Source: Heterobasidion occidentale
Lineage: Eukaryota > Basidiomycota > Agaricomycetes > Russulales > Bondarzewiaceae
Assembly (NCBI GenBank): GCA_039111635.1
Contig: JBCAQO010000014.1
Coordinates: forward strand, 1,860,001 to 1,924,000
Reading direction: 5' to 3'
Length of the DNA stretch: 64,000 nt
The position numbers and the translations under genes are program-made. Positions 20,431 through 33,200 of the stretch are shown here, in pieces; position 1 is the stretch's first letter; each line of letters starts with the position of its first letter. The notes under the pieces are model-generated. The model did no database searches. It saw only the letters and a list, made by a program, of their open reading frames with translations, and was not told the DNA's origin.

Positions 20431-23400
20431 ATGACCAGTCATATCATCACCCCCATTCGACTTGACGTGCGATTATCAACTCGAGGAAGAAGCGCTGGAG
20501 CCAGAGCCGCCATCGACTCAGCATGCGAAGGGATTTTGGTAAACGAGGAGTGGGTACAGAAGCACAACCTTCCCACCTATCCCTTAAACCGCCCCATCCG
20601 TGTCCGCAACGTCAATGACACCATCAACAGGCAGGCCTCATACAAGGCATAGACGCGAATCTCACCGTCAAGGACAGACGGGGGAGAACTCACACCGAAC
20701 GCGTCCAGATGTTCATCACCAATCTAGGGAAAGACGACATGCTCCTAGGAACAGATTGGTTAAAATACCACAACCCTCCATCGGGTGGAGACGCCGTGAG
20801 GTACACTTTGATCGATGCCCCAGAGATTGCCAACAACCGTATGGGTTTACCAAGGCAAGGGAAGAGCCTACCAAGAAGGCATGGCTAGCCAAACTACGCG
20901 GCGACAAGATTCCCCAGCGAACAAAACCGCATCTTGTCTCAGGACCGGTAGGACCTTCGTGGACTTGGACTAAAGAACAATGGAACCAAGTACCAGCGAA
21001 AGAATGGAAGATTCGGTTCATGGAGTTACTCGAGCACAAATCCCGACAACGCAAAGCTCGGAAGTGGCTCGAGGAACAAGTAACCGAAAGGAAGGAACGC
21101 CGGCAAGCTCAGAAAGAGGTAGCCCAGGGCGAAGCTTCAAGGAAAGTCGCTGAAGAAGCGCAAACACCGTTTGACTCCTCTGCAATGGATAGCGCAGGAG
21201 AACCAGTCATTAGAAAGGTAGCTCCAGAACCCTCGGGGTTCGCAAGCTTTGACGAAGACCTGGAGAAAGAAATCGACACCACCGACTTGAAAAGTCGAGT
21301 ACCGATAGAATATCATTCCTACCTCGACATCTTCAGTGAAAGGCGATCACAGAGGCTTCCCCAACACCATATGGGACCATGCGATAAACCTCAAGCCATC
21401 TTTTGTACCCAGGCTCCACGAATATTTCCCTTGAGCCCGGAAAAACATGATGAACTAGGGAAATTCGTTAAGGAGCACCTTGCCAGGGGAACAATACGTC
21501 GGTCAACAGCACATAGCACGGCCTCTTTCTTCTTATAAACAAGAAAGATGGAAAGCTCTGTCCGGTACAAGATTATTGCCACCTTAACGAACACACCATT
21601 CGAGACGTCTGCCCTCTACCGTTAATCCAAGAACTATTGGATATTATTAAAGGCGCCACAGTGTTCTCGAAACTCGATGTTCGGTGGGGATATAACAACG
21701 TGCGCATCAAGAAAGGAGACGAGTCCAAGGCGGCCTTCGTCACTCCCTTGGGACTTTTCGAACCTACAGTGATGTTCTTTGGGCTCTGCAATTCCCCGGG
21801 AACCTTCCAAGCCATGATGAACATGATCTTCCAGGAACTCATCCTGGCCCGGAAAATAGCGGTATATATGGACGACATCCTCATCTTCACAAGAACCACA
21901 GCAGAACATGTTGTGATTCTTCGGCGAGTCCTCCAAATCCTGCGCGACAACGATCTTTATCTCAAACCAGAGTGTGAGTTCCACAAGGAGAAGCTAAACT
22001 ACCTTGGGTACACGATTTCAAAAGACCACGTTGCTATGGAAGACTCGAAGATTGAAGCTATCCAGGAATGGCCATCCACGCACAGTTCGCGATATCCGCT
22101 CTTCTTGGGCCTAGGGAACTTCTACTGACGATTCATTGATAAATTTTCCTTGATCGCTCGGCCCCTGCATGACCTCACAAAGAAAGATACGAGATGGGAC
22201 TGGACCACGGAGTGCCAACAGGCGTTTGATCGACTGAAGAAAGCCTTCGTCAGTCAACCCGTCCTGCTATACCCTGACCCGATGCGCCCCTACCGGCTCG
22301 TTACCGATGCTTCCCTCGCGGCATACGGTGCAGTCCTCTTACAGGAAGGACCTGATAACGACTGGCACCCCGTGGCTTACCTCTCAGGATCGTTCTCACC
22401 GGCCGAACGGAATTACGACGTACATGATCGCGAACTCCTCGCCATTATCAAGGCGCTAGAGCACTGGAAACACTACCTCGAAGGCGCCCGATACCCCTTC
22501 GAGGTCTGGACAGACCATAAGAACCTAGAACACTTTCAGACGGCGCGCGACCTGTCCAGGAGACAAGCGCGCTGGAGTCTGTTTTTGTCCCGATTTGACT
22601 TCCAGCTCAGTTACAAGGCTGGAACTACGAATCATGCCGATGCTCTGTCCAGGCGTCCAGACCTTAGTGAGGGGGTGGAATCTGATAACAAGGCACAGAC
22701 TCTACTCCCTCTAGACTTTTCACCGAGTCCAGCGAAACTCTGGTAGAGCCAAGCGAAAGGTATACACGTCAAAGCAACAGAACTCGTATCCTCGGACATC
22801 CTCTCCCTTATTCGACACTCGCGCTCGGAACACGATTTGCTAGTTGACGTCGCCCTCAAGAAAACTACTGGAAAAAGGTCCAAACGCAATGAAGGGCGAC
22901 CTAGGAAAATGGACACATGAAGAGGGCATCACAAGACGCGACGGTTACATTTGTGTCCCAAAGGACGACCTCCTTCGACGAATGATTGTCAAAACGCACC
23001 ACGACACTATGGCTACAGGACACCCAGGCCGAGCAAAGACCTTAGTAGAATTGGTCCAACGCCACTACTGGTGGTCAAGCATGACCAAATTTGTACACGC
23101 ATATGTGGATGGATGTGCAGTCTGCCAATCTACCAAGAACCTTCCCATAGGACCCATCCACCTATCCAACCGCTGGAAACCACAAACGTCCCTTGGCGCT
23201 TTATCTCCACCGACTTTGTGACAGACCTCCCGGAAAGCAGAGGCTACGACTCGATCAACGTGGTGGTCGATCAAGGTCTGTCAAAAGGAATAGTCATAAC
23301 TCCGTGTAAAAAGACAATCACGGCCGAAGAAACCACGACGCTTTTCCAGGACAATGTGTTCAAACGATACGGACTACCAACCAAGGTGGTGTCCGACAGA

Positions 23401-24281
23401 GGTCCCCAATTTGCGGCAAAATTCACAAGGGAACTATGGAAAGGAATGGGAATCACCCCTGCCCTCAGCATGGCTTACCACCCCCAAACGGACGGAGAAA
23501 CAGAACGGGTAAACCAAGAGATCGAACAATTCCTGCGAGTGTTCTGCAACTACCATCAAGATAACTGGGTAGACTTGATCCCCTTCGCAGAATTCTCCCA
23601 CAATACCCGAAGACACTCCGCCACTGGGAAATCGCCGTTTGAAATCCTTTATGGGTTCAATCCACCATATTCGGTCGACTCAGCTCTGGAGACCAAGGTG
23701 CCCGCGGTGACTGAACGTTTGCAGCTAATCAAAGAAGTCCAAGAAGATGCGGCCGCAAGTCTACAAATAGCAGCGCAGCACGCCAAGGACCGGGACCTGC
23801 ACAGGAAACTCCCACAGTGGGAAGTAGGAACCCAAGTTTGGTTAGAAGGAACCCACATTCGGACAACTCACCCAAAATTCAAGCTGGCACCTCGACGCTA
23901 TGGCCCCTTTTCAGTGACCGAAAGAATCGGCCCCTAGCTTATCGGTTGAAAATACCCGAAATGTGGAAGATACACCCGGTGTTTCATGCCTCCATACTCA
24001 CAGAATATCATGAGACAGAGGCCCACGGAAGGAATTTCCCCAGACCTGCCCCAGAGATCCTGAATGAAGAAGAGCACTACAAAGTGGAGGCCATTCTAGA
24101 TTCAAGACGCCAGGGACGAGGGACCAAGTACCTTGTCAAGTGGGTCGGATACTCCGAGCCCGATAACACTTGGGAACCCTTTGCCTCCTCAAAGACACGG
24201 CCGACGAGGCGCTTCGTGAGTTCCACGAAAGTTACCCAGACAAGCCCCGACCTGCGGCGATTAGGCTTTAGAAAGGTATAA
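20431..24281 (+). pseudogene. Pol of element 1 (PR-RT-RH-IN-chromodomain), broken
   Basis: Pieces in order: aspartic-protease-like AAIDSACEGILVNEEW (about 20500; family DSG is DSA here), with a frame change near 20650. GKDDMLLGTDWLKYHNP follows. RT has AVYMDDILIF (YMDD near 21865). RNase H (22150-22746) has the VTDASLAAYGAVL and DHKNLEHFQT blocks. Integrase (22844-23937) has the HHCC zinc motif and a DDE core including YHPQTDGETERVNQEIEQF. A C-terminal chromodomain (about 24070-24190) has TKYLVKWVGYSEPDNTWEP. Stops or frame changes lie near 20650, 21538, 22128, 22746 and 23937. Not functional. Confidence 0.85.
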
Positions 24282-24329
24282 AAAGGGAGATACACTGTCC
24301 TCTTCAAAAGCAAGAATCCTCCCCAGTAC

Positions 24330-25651
24330 ATGTCCAACCACTCCTCCCTTGATTACTCCCCTGGACGTGCCATGCTCATCGATGATGGAACTACCTCCTC
24401 CCCTTCAAGAAACCCCTCGCCAGACATCATTCTGGCCATGGCCAACCCCGACACTGGACGCCCTAGCCGAAGCAGCCGCCCAGCGACTCCAGAAGGAATT
24501 CCCATACCAATCATTGTCCACCAAACCGCGCTCGCCATCGAAGGTCGAATGGGTCCCCGAACCTCACCACGGTTTGAGGGAGCTCATGACGAGCACAATG
24601 AAGGACATCAAGAAGAAGGAAGACCTACTCCGTCAACGCCTCCGCGACCGGCGACAACGTTGGCTCAGAGAGACACAAGGCAGGAAACAAGAGGCGAAAG
24701 AAGACCAAGAAACCCTGCGGACCTGGCATCGCCTACAGTTGCTGAGAGAAGTGTACAAGAACCAGCAACGGCTGGTACATCAGCTGCCGAGTCCAGAGGG
24801 CCCCCTACCAGTAGTTGAGATCTGCACCCCGGAGAGTTGGAAGGGCTAGGAGACGCACTGCTCCAGCGCACCACCATCTCCGCGGGCAACCAGGGAGCGA
24901 AAGCGACGACATACCCCAATGCCTCGCTGACGCGAGCGACCAGGTCAGACTTCTGGCCTATGCAGATGATCATAGGGCCGCCTCCTGGTATGCCCGAGGA
25001 AATAATGGGGCTTACGCCCTACTCATTCACCCGGACGAGTTCTCCTCCTTCGTCAATCTGGAGCTCCTACCCGCCCTCATATCGCACACCGACACAAGAC
25101 ACTCCTCCCACGCCCGTCCCGTTCGGATTGACCCATTCCGCGTCCAACCATGGAGCGAAGCTAGCAGAGCGATACCGGCTACAAGTAATCGAGACGCATC
25201 CACCCAGACAGAATATGTCTGGACTACGGTCCAACAACAGGCACGAAGGGATCGAGAGGCCCTTCCTCCCACTTCGACAGGACAATCCACCGGGCAGGAC
25301 GCCGGAGGCAGCAATGAGGAGCATCCTCCCAGGTATAGGAGAAACGAGGGACGAGGAAGCCAGAGGACAAGGGCCATTCTTCAACCCAGGCGAAGCAGTC
25401 CTAGAAGAACTCGACCGAGAGATTCGCCGACTCCAAACCGTCCTCGAGATAATCGAGCTGAAGGAGTGCATCCACACATTGGTAGAAGAACTCCAATCCG
25501 CCAGCGCCCGACTCAGCGAACTACTTCCTGGACTCGAGCGGAACTAGACGCCTGGGACGAGGTCGAAGATGGCAATTACGACGACACCGACCCCTATTAT
25601 AGGCCGGATGAAGGGTATGGGGATTACGGAGACATTGGAGGAGGATATTAG
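24330..25651 (+). CDS. Extra 3' reading frames of element 1, two frames open
   Basis: After pol the sequence is open in two frames at once. One chain is 24330-24818 continuing in the same frame at 24837-25547, broken only by a TGA at 24816-24818. Its second half predicts a coiled coil (LEELDREIRRLQTVLEIIEL). Overlapping it are 24349-24849, with helical charged sequence around DIKKKEDLLRQRLRDRRQRW, and 24815-25651, ending in an acidic Tyr/Gly tail (YDDTDPYYRPDEGYGDYGD). No known domain. Position corresponds to the third ORF of elements 2 and 3, but no sequence match was seen. Which frame is used is undecided. Confidence 0.45.
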
Positions 25652-28244
25652 GCAAGGGAGTTGAGGAACCCCTGACCTTTAACACGGTGACGGAGAGGGA
25701 AGGACCCTCCACACCACAGGTACCGGTTTCACGCACAGGACGCCGGAACGAACGTCCTGCATGACGTTAAACTGTGAAAAGATAAGAAGGCAGGGGAAGT
25801 ACCTGACCATTTCACGTTGCAGCCCTCCGGTCTCAAGATGAAGGACAAGCATTCAACACTCTCGTTGTCAAGAGGTATTCTGACAAGCGAATTGGGCGTC
25901 CCGCTTGGATCCCCAGTTTTACAGGGCCCTTTCCGCATTAGGAGGCCCTTAGGATTCACAACATAACTGGTACATGAATGATGCATGAATATTGGTGGGA
26001 AATCGTGTTGCATGTTCGCCGTTGGGGAACGGTGGACCAACCTCGCTGTCAAGGTCTGACAGGTGTCTTGGACGTCCCACTTTGGATCTCCGGTTTTACA
26101 GGGTCGTTTCCGCATTAGGGGACCCTATCTGCGATGCAGGAACTAATGGCCGCACTCCATTAGTAACCCAAAACGGAGAAAATACATCCGCAACGATGTA
26201 AAACTACGAAAGGCTTGGTCCGCAAAGACGATAAACTAGTTACCGTCCGGAACGACGCTAAAGCTACCAAGACCCTCGGAGCATGGTTGCATTCTGGCAG
26301 ACGGTGGAAGTGAGGACCTCCACCGTTGCAGAACCCTGCCGACTAGGTCGAGGCGCTTCCATATTCCATACGCCCTACAGTAAAAGAATATGGGGTCGAC
26401 ACGGTTCAATTCCGTGCGAGGGGTTTGGGGACAGGGAGCGGGTTGCCAGCTTTCCGACAAGGCCACGACTACTCCATGGCGCGCCCATTCTACCCTTGAA
26501 GTCCGAAGCAAGGATTCCGCTTCAAGGGCCAGTCAAGAGGCAACTGGGACCGTGCCTCGTGTTGCGGTCATCCGCAATGATGTAAAACTACGGATGTCCG
26601 CAACGACGATAAACTACGGATCATCCGCAATGATGTAAAACTACGGATGTCCGCAACGACGATAAACTACGGACGCCCTCCATGGCGTTAAACTGGGATC
26701 ACCCTTTCCTTACAGGGTCGTGAGCAGTGTCCAAACATGAGATATGTTTTGGCATTGCTGCGTCCGCAAAGACGTTAAACTACTACTCCTTTCAGCATAG
26801 GAGATGTCGATCGGCATCGTTGTTGACACCACGATGTTGATCTAGTCCGCAATGACGATAAACTACTTACTCCTTCAAGTATAGGAGACGTGGTTGATGG
26901 TCACGACCTTGACCATCAACTAGTCCGAAATGACCTTAAACTACCCTCACCCCGGAGGATTAAATCTATCGAGGCTCGGGAGGTTCAAGCCAGGCGATAG
27001 CGGACGTCCGCAATGACTATAAACTAGTTGCCGTCCTTCATGACGATAAACTGAGCTGCCCTTCTGTCTACAGGGCCATGTGAGTCGTGTCAAAATAGGC
27101 CTTCACGTCTATTCTCGCGACTCTATAAGTTATCCGGTTTGATATAGTATAAACCGTCACCATCTTACCTCAATGGGAACCCTGTCAAGAAGGAGGAACT
27201 GGTCTATGGCCCTATGCGCATCACCGATGAATGTTCCGGCGCGCAGAAACGCCTACTGTCTTGTTTACAGGTACTCCTACGTTGGGAGATGGATAGGTCC
27301 GCAACGACCTTGGCATAAACTAGCAGGGCAGTCCGCAACGACTTATGTATAAACTAGCCTCGGTCCGCAACGACTTAAGGATAAACTAGCGTACGTCCGC
27401 AAAGACGCAAAACTACGAACGTCCGGCACGACGTTAATCTACCAGGACATACCTTACGCTGACCCCGCATAATTACCGTCAAGGTGGATACCATGGTCTA
27501 TTCAAGAGACCATGGGGTTCAAAGTCTATTCTTCAAAGTCCTTACCTCGTGTTCAATACGCGGAGCGCTGCTACATGCTCGCTCCCTTGTGAAAAACAAA
27601 CTCTGGACGAACACTCAATCTCTAACCAGGATGGGCCACCGTATGGGGCTGACAGAGTTAGGGATCTTCGAAGGGGTCTTGCCGGACTCAAAACAAGTCA
27701 AGAAAAGTCTATTCTTGATAGGTGGGTGGGCCTAAGCCTTTAGCAAGCGATCAACCCACATGCACCTGGAGTCCCCCTCGATACCGGAGATCAAGGAGAT
27801 GAAGATCTATCCTGGAAACACTGAAGCATGGCCTTCGGCACTTTGGAAGAAGAACGACACACACCCATCCACAGACGAGTTTCTATTTCATCCTATAAAT
27901 CATTCGCACGACACCTTTCTGCATCGTCGCCAGATGACACTGGCTCATCAAACCTACCAGGGAGCCCTGGTCGAGTAGCTGCCTATTGACTCTAGGAGTG
28001 TACTCACACAAAACGTGCGGTGAAGGAAGAACACCAGGAGAAGGGGCATGGTATTGTGTTGTGCCAATACCACGAACTTCAAATCAAACAGCTCAACGGA
28101 GATGGAAAACTCCTAGGCATTGTAAACGACGTAGGTCGGTCTTCGCCCCAGAAAACGCAGTGATATTGGGAAGACGCATCCCAATCGGTTTTGACAAGCA
28201 GAAAGCAATTATACGTGGAATGACGATGAAGCTCAAGCGAGTAG
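25652..28244. repeat. Non-coding block with about 18 copies of a short iterated motif
   Basis: Copies of TCCGCAAYGAC-N(0-8)-TAAACTA recur between about 25740 and 27450, irregularly spaced, for example near 26185, 26218, 26568, 26598, 26763, 26847, 27006, 27299, 27334, 27363. Many are bounded by TCCG and CGGA, giving a short hairpin. One stretch (26567-26675) is a perfect duplication of a two-motif unit. A second repeat, TTTTACAGGG...TTTCCGCATTAGG, occurs at about 25918 and 26095. No coding frame is convincing. It lies between element 1 and element 2 and may be the element 1 3' untranslated region or another element. Confidence 0.6.
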
Positions 28245-29066
28245 TGTTAAGACCTGGTCTTCGCACGTGATGTGTCAGGAGGCTCCTGAGTCACTGAGGG
28301 ACGTGCCAAATCCAAGTGCGTCCGATAAAGGCACCAGCGGCTACTTGTGTGCGTAATTCGGGATGCACGAGGGATTCGTGATGGTATCGTGTCTCCAGGA
28401 ATGCACAAAGGTTTTCCCACAGGTGTGCGGGTACGACCTGATGTGGACCTGGATGGCAGTAGATATGCTGCCCACTAAAGTCGAGATAGAATACTGCTAG
28501 TCCTGTATAGAACTCAGCCAGTATTGAGATGACGACTGAGTGGTTGAGGATGATGATAGAGAGAAGCGCAGGGCAAGTCAAACCGATGCTCAAGCAGATG
28601 TTCTATTGACAATCAAGAGTCTGGCCTATTGGCAAAGACTATGATGTAGCAGAGGTATGGCTAGTACCAAAGGTCAAGAGTAAGAACAGGTGGGGAGTAA
28701 CAAAGGTGAACGAGCTGGCGATACAGGTATCTGGCTCGTTCTATATATACGTAAACTACTTTAGGGCAAGATCGACAGAAGGTCCGTGCTTCTTAAGGTA
28801 CCGAGGTAAATAGAAGCAAACGATCAACGATCGAAGAATCAACGAACAAACCGTTGGGGCAGGGACAGGAACCAGGAACAGGAACCGTTCAGGTAACTGT
28901 GATGACATGATCGCTGATCAGGGGTAGAAGATAAGATAAGATAACTCAATGTCCGTTGGTGAAGTCAAGGGTCGGTCACCGGGTATAGGCCATATCCGTT
29001 GGTCATAGACCGCGTGTCATATGATCAGGTGATCATATATCATGTGTTATGAGCCGGCTCTTAACA
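28245..29066 (-). repeat. 3' LTR of element 2
   Basis: 822 bp. On the minus strand it has TGTTAAGAGCC...TCTTAACA ends, a TATATATAG promoter and a downstream AGCTCGTTCA. It contains an ATG-less frame at 28593-28291 (see 36703-36401). U3 positions about 28849-28920 do not match the other LTR. Confidence 0.85.
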
Positions 29067-29081
29067 CCACCCCCTTTCTAA
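29067..29081 (-). other. Polypurine tract of element 2
   Basis: Minus-strand AGAAAGGGGGTGG directly abuts the LTR, the expected primer for plus-strand synthesis. Confidence 0.65.
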
Positions 29082-29460
29082 CCTCGGCCTCACATATAGC
29101 GCAATGGGTAATGGTCGGTTGGGTTGTGCGATATGTAGGCCAAGGCAGAAGTCGGGTAGTGCTTTGCAATGATAGAGTGGGGATTGACTAGGCGTGAGTC
29201 AGGCGAAGGAAAGCATAATGATGCGTGGTCCGGGACGTTGGTTTGACTATCGTCTAGCCGGTGTCGGTGGGCGTGGCATAGGTGGAACCGGTAGCGACGG
29301 TAAAGACGGTGATGACGAGGTTTCTGGACTGGTGGGGAAAACCTGAGGGGATGGTTCCGACGGTGTGTGTGCATATGCGTCAATGTCTTGCAGAGCGCGG
29401 AGCGCGAGTTCGAGCATGACTTTAACTGCGTTGTATATGGCAACGCGTGGGTCCCGTTCG

Positions 29461-30219
29461 TTAGGCATTCTCCTTGGGGGGTCGGTAGGAGAGATCTAGT
29501 GGTTTGTACAGCTCTGGGTTATTATACCACTTGCTGTCTAGCAGAGGGGGAGGTGCGAGTAGAGGGTGGTCAAGGGAGAGTGGGGAGATTCCAGGCGTCG
29601 GGCTCTCTAATATAGGCCCTGCTTCGTTTGGTCCTGCTTGGCCAATCTGCTGGGTTTGAATCTCTTGCCATCGCTGTTCCTCTCTGGATATTTCTGGTTC
29701 CAACTCCGTGATAGGTGATCGGCCAAGATCATCTTCGGTGTCCATGGCATTGGGATCGATAGTTAATCGGCCAAGATTACTGTCGGTGTCCTTCCATAGC
29801 AGTTCGCTAGTTGGGTGGTTCTCCAAGGGGCTTCGTTCGTTGAAGCACTGCCCGCTGTGCTCGAGTGGGGCGTGAGGTATCCTGTTTCCTGCGGTATCGT
29901 AATAGATAGCGCCGGCCGTTCTGTGTGTGTTTAGACTGTCAATATCCATGCCACCTGGTAGCCGTCCAGGGGTGTCCTTAATTGATAGGTCTCCTATTTC
30001 TTCGGCCATGTCGAGTTTTCGCTGCTCGTCTTCGGAGGTTATCCGTATATCTCCGTCAGAGTCGGGGGTACTGGGGGTACGAGGAGATGTTTCCTCGTCT
30101 GAGTCGATGTCTCTTGCTGAGACGCGCCAAGCGCCGCTTCCATATGGTGTGTATGGCGTGGGGGGTGTTTGTTCAGTAGGCGCGGAGGAAGGGGTGAGCC
30201 TTGTTGGTGAATAGGACAT
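29461..30219 (-). CDS. Third ORF of element 2
   Basis: 252 residues from ATG 30219. It has a Pro/Ser/Thr-rich start, an acidic patch (DIDSDEETSPRTPSTPDSDG) and a C-terminal Pro-rich region (HPLLAPPPLLDSKWYNNPEL). The start resembles the opening of the element 3 third ORF (SATTSPHASNT..., DDTDSDYDSEDDIPSEG), but the zinc knuckle of that protein is not seen here. It overlaps the frame-shifted end of pol. Function unknown. Confidence 0.5.
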   Translation of the reverse strand: MSYSPTRLTPSSAPTEQTPPTPYTPYGSGAWRVSARDIDSDEETSPRTPSTPDSDGDIRITSEDEQRKLDMAEEIGDLSIKDTPGRLPGGMDIDSLNTHRTAGAIYYDTAGNRIPHAPLEHSGQCFNERSPLENHPTSELLWKDTDSNLGRLTIDPNAMDTEDDLGRSPITELEPEISREEQRWQEIQTQQIGQAGPNEAGPILESPTPGISPLSLDHPLLAPPPLLDSKWYNNPELYKPLDLSYRPPKENA

Positions 30220-33200
30220 TTCTGAGTCCTTCTTCTTCTTCTTTTTCTTCCGGGAGAGGGGTCCTTTCCTCCATTCTCCATTGCGCTGTCTAGGTCCATA
30301 GCGTCTTCGTATACTTCTCCGTCCGGCGAGTAATCCGAGCCTTCGTCCATGTAGTCTTCATCGGCGTTTTGATAAGACGTGTCTCCTGGTTCCGGTGTGT
30401 GAATCGAGCCTTCTTCTGATCCGTCGTCTTCGTCGGCATTTTGACGAAGTGAATCCTTTTTCCAAGCGAGTCCCTTGGTCATTTGTCTCTCCAGGTCCTT
30501 GACTGCGCGGTATCTCCAATTTGATACTTGTTCGTCCGCATTCTTCCTGGCCCATGTTGATTTCTGGGATTTCCTTGACTCGTGTTTGACTCCAGGGGAA
30601 TATGTCGATGTGCGAGAGGAAGAGGAAGGGGCCACCTTCGTTTCCTGAGCGCGTTCGCGTTTATTCGTCTGAGTGCTCTTTCCTAGACTCTCTGTGTCAT
30701 AGGTGAGGTTCTTCCCTTGTCGATGCATAATGATCTGTCCACTGGGTAACAATGGTTGGGCTTTCTTGAGTCCCAACCTGATTTCCGCCGGCGTCGCGCC
30801 GGTAGCTAGGAGCCGTCTTCCTAGCTTTGTTTTCCTGAGCTTTCGCCTGTATTCTTCATCCACATGGATGCTCGTATGTGTGCGACCGTGGCTCCCGTGG
30901 CTAGTAGTTTCTTCCCTATTGGGTGAACGAGTAACCTGCGCCTTATGGATTCTTCCTGTATAGCGGTTTCTGCCTGTTTAACCGTTAGTCCTGCGCCTAG
31001 TAGTTTCTTTCCTGCTGATGTCTGTGTCAGCTTCCGTCTCGAGGTTTCTTCCTGTATTGTGGTCTCCGCTTGTTTGACCGTTAAACCTGCGTCGAGTAGC
31101 TTCTTCCCTGCCGAGGTCTTCATTAGCCGAATTTGTCTGTCGCATAGTTCCACTATCTGGTTTCTGTCGAGTGCGAGTTGTAATTCCCGAGTAGACGGCT
31201 CCATGCCTCGGACTGCCAGTGGGTATTTCCTGTGGAAGTCGCTAACTTCCTCCTTTGCGTTCTTGACCGCGTCCGCTGATTCCCATGAGTTGTCGGATTC
31301 CGGGTACCCTTTCCATTTGACTAGGTATTGTAGGGTCTTCCAACGTCCAAAGCGGCGGGATGCTATAATTCTTTCGACCTCAAATTCTTCCTGTCCTTCG
31401 ATGAGGTCGGGTGGAGGTTTCCTATAGTTTGGACCGTGAGTGGTGTTCTCCTTGTACATGGTTAACCGCGAGGCATGGAAGACATTGTGTATCTTCCTCC
31501 AATTCTTCGGCAACTCTAGCCGATAGTTAACCGTTCCTATGGTGTCCAAAATCTTGAATGGCCCAAATCTTTTTGGCCTTAACTTCTCCGAGGGGTGATC
31601 CGTGTGTATGTTCTTTCCGTCGAGCCATACTTGATCGCCTTTCTTGAATGGGGGAAGTTCTACCCCAAACTTGTCGTGCTGAGTCTTCATGGATTCTGCT
31701 GCAATTTCCAAACTGGCCTTTGCTTCTTGCTGTGCTTTCTTTAACAGTTCTAGGCGCTTGTCGGCAGTGGGTACATTTGTGTTTCCGACGATTGCAGGGT
31801 AAGCTCTTGGTTGGTATCCATGAAGGAGCTCGAACGGCGAGATCTTTGTCGCCGAGTGCTGGTGTGAGTTGTGGGCATATTCTGCATAGGGAATAAGTTC
31901 GGCCCAGTCGTCCTGTGTGGAGCTGCAAAATGCCCTGAGGTATTGCTCCAGTTCCTGGTTCATCCGTTCCGTTGCTCCATCCGTCTGTGGGTGGTAGCCG
32001 TGCTAAGGGATGACTTGATTCCTAATTCTTCTAGTAGCGCCTGTGCTACTTTAGACGCAAATTGTGTTCCGCGGTCCGAAATTATCTTGTCCGGTAATCC
32101 GTACCGTCGCCATGTGTGATCTAAGAGTAATTTCGCCGTTCCGTCGGAATCGATCGTCTTCTTGCAAGGGGTGATGATCGTTGTCTTCGTTAACCGATCC
32201 GTGACCACGTGTATTGAGTCGTATCCATTTGACTCCGGGAGATCTGTAATAAAATCCATTGTGATTGTTCCGAATGGTCGGTCCGGTATCTCCGTAGGCT
32301 GTAACGGCACCATTGTCGGGTGTGTGTCGTTCTTCGTTGATTGACATATTGCGCATCCTTCCACGTATTGTTGTACCGTGTTAGACATTCCGGGCCAAGT
32401 ATAGTCTTGACCGACTGACGCCAGGGTACCTCTAACTCCTGGATGTCCCGCTGTTCGGTTGTCGTGATGCCGTTTGATTATGTCCCTTCGTAGTTCTCCG
32501 TTTGACGGTACGTAAACCTTTCCGCGATGTAGTACGAGGCCGTCCTCTTCGTTCCATTCCTGCAAGCCTTTCTTGAGGGATCTTGGTCCGAGTTCATTGA
32601 CCTGTTTCAGTATTTCCAATAGCCAGGGGTCTTCCCTGTTTCCTGCTATGATGCGGTCCCTAAGCTCCGTCTCGATCATGGTAACCGCCGTTCTTCCCGT
32701 TGCCCTAAGGTGGAAGATCTTCTGTGGATCGAGAGGTTCTATCAGATCTGTTGCGCCGAGATGGACAGATCTGATGTTTGTTGCTTCTGTGAAGGGGGTC
32801 CGGGAGTTTGGCTGGGTTGTTTTATCGAAAATTTCCGGCCCGAGGAGGACTTCTCCCGAATTGTCTAATTCCACCCCCTCTTTATGGTCTGGCCTCCGAG
32901 ACAGACCGTCTGATTTATTCGTGGTCCCCGCCTTGTGTGTGAGTTTGTAGTCGAAGCGTGACAAATAAAGCGACCACCGGGCTTGTCGACGATTTAGTTT
33001 CTGTGATGTCCTGAACCATTCCAGATTCTTATGATCGGTCCAGACGTCGACCTGGTGTGTGGCGCCTTCCAAGTAATGTCTCCATGCTTCGAACGACCGT
33101 ACTACCGCCAGAAGTTCCTTGTCGTATATCGGGTAGTTTCGTTCTGCGGGTGCAAGGGATTTCGATATATAGGCACATGGGTGCCACTTGCCGTCCTTGG

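Larger units (their letters stand above)
18069..25651 (+). mobile_element. Element 1: decayed chromodomain Ty3/gypsy retrotransposon
   Basis: The order is 5' LTR, self-priming site, Gag, protease, RT, RNase H, integrase, chromodomain, then extra 3' reading frames, all on the plus strand. Stops and frameshifts break every ORF. No copy of the 18069-18658 LTR occurs in the same orientation downstream, so the 3' end is not defined; the given end is the end of the last open frame. Solo or partial LTRs of the same family, inverted, occur at 37828 and 63427. Integration removed the 5' part of the gene at 17646-18068. Confidence 0.85.
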
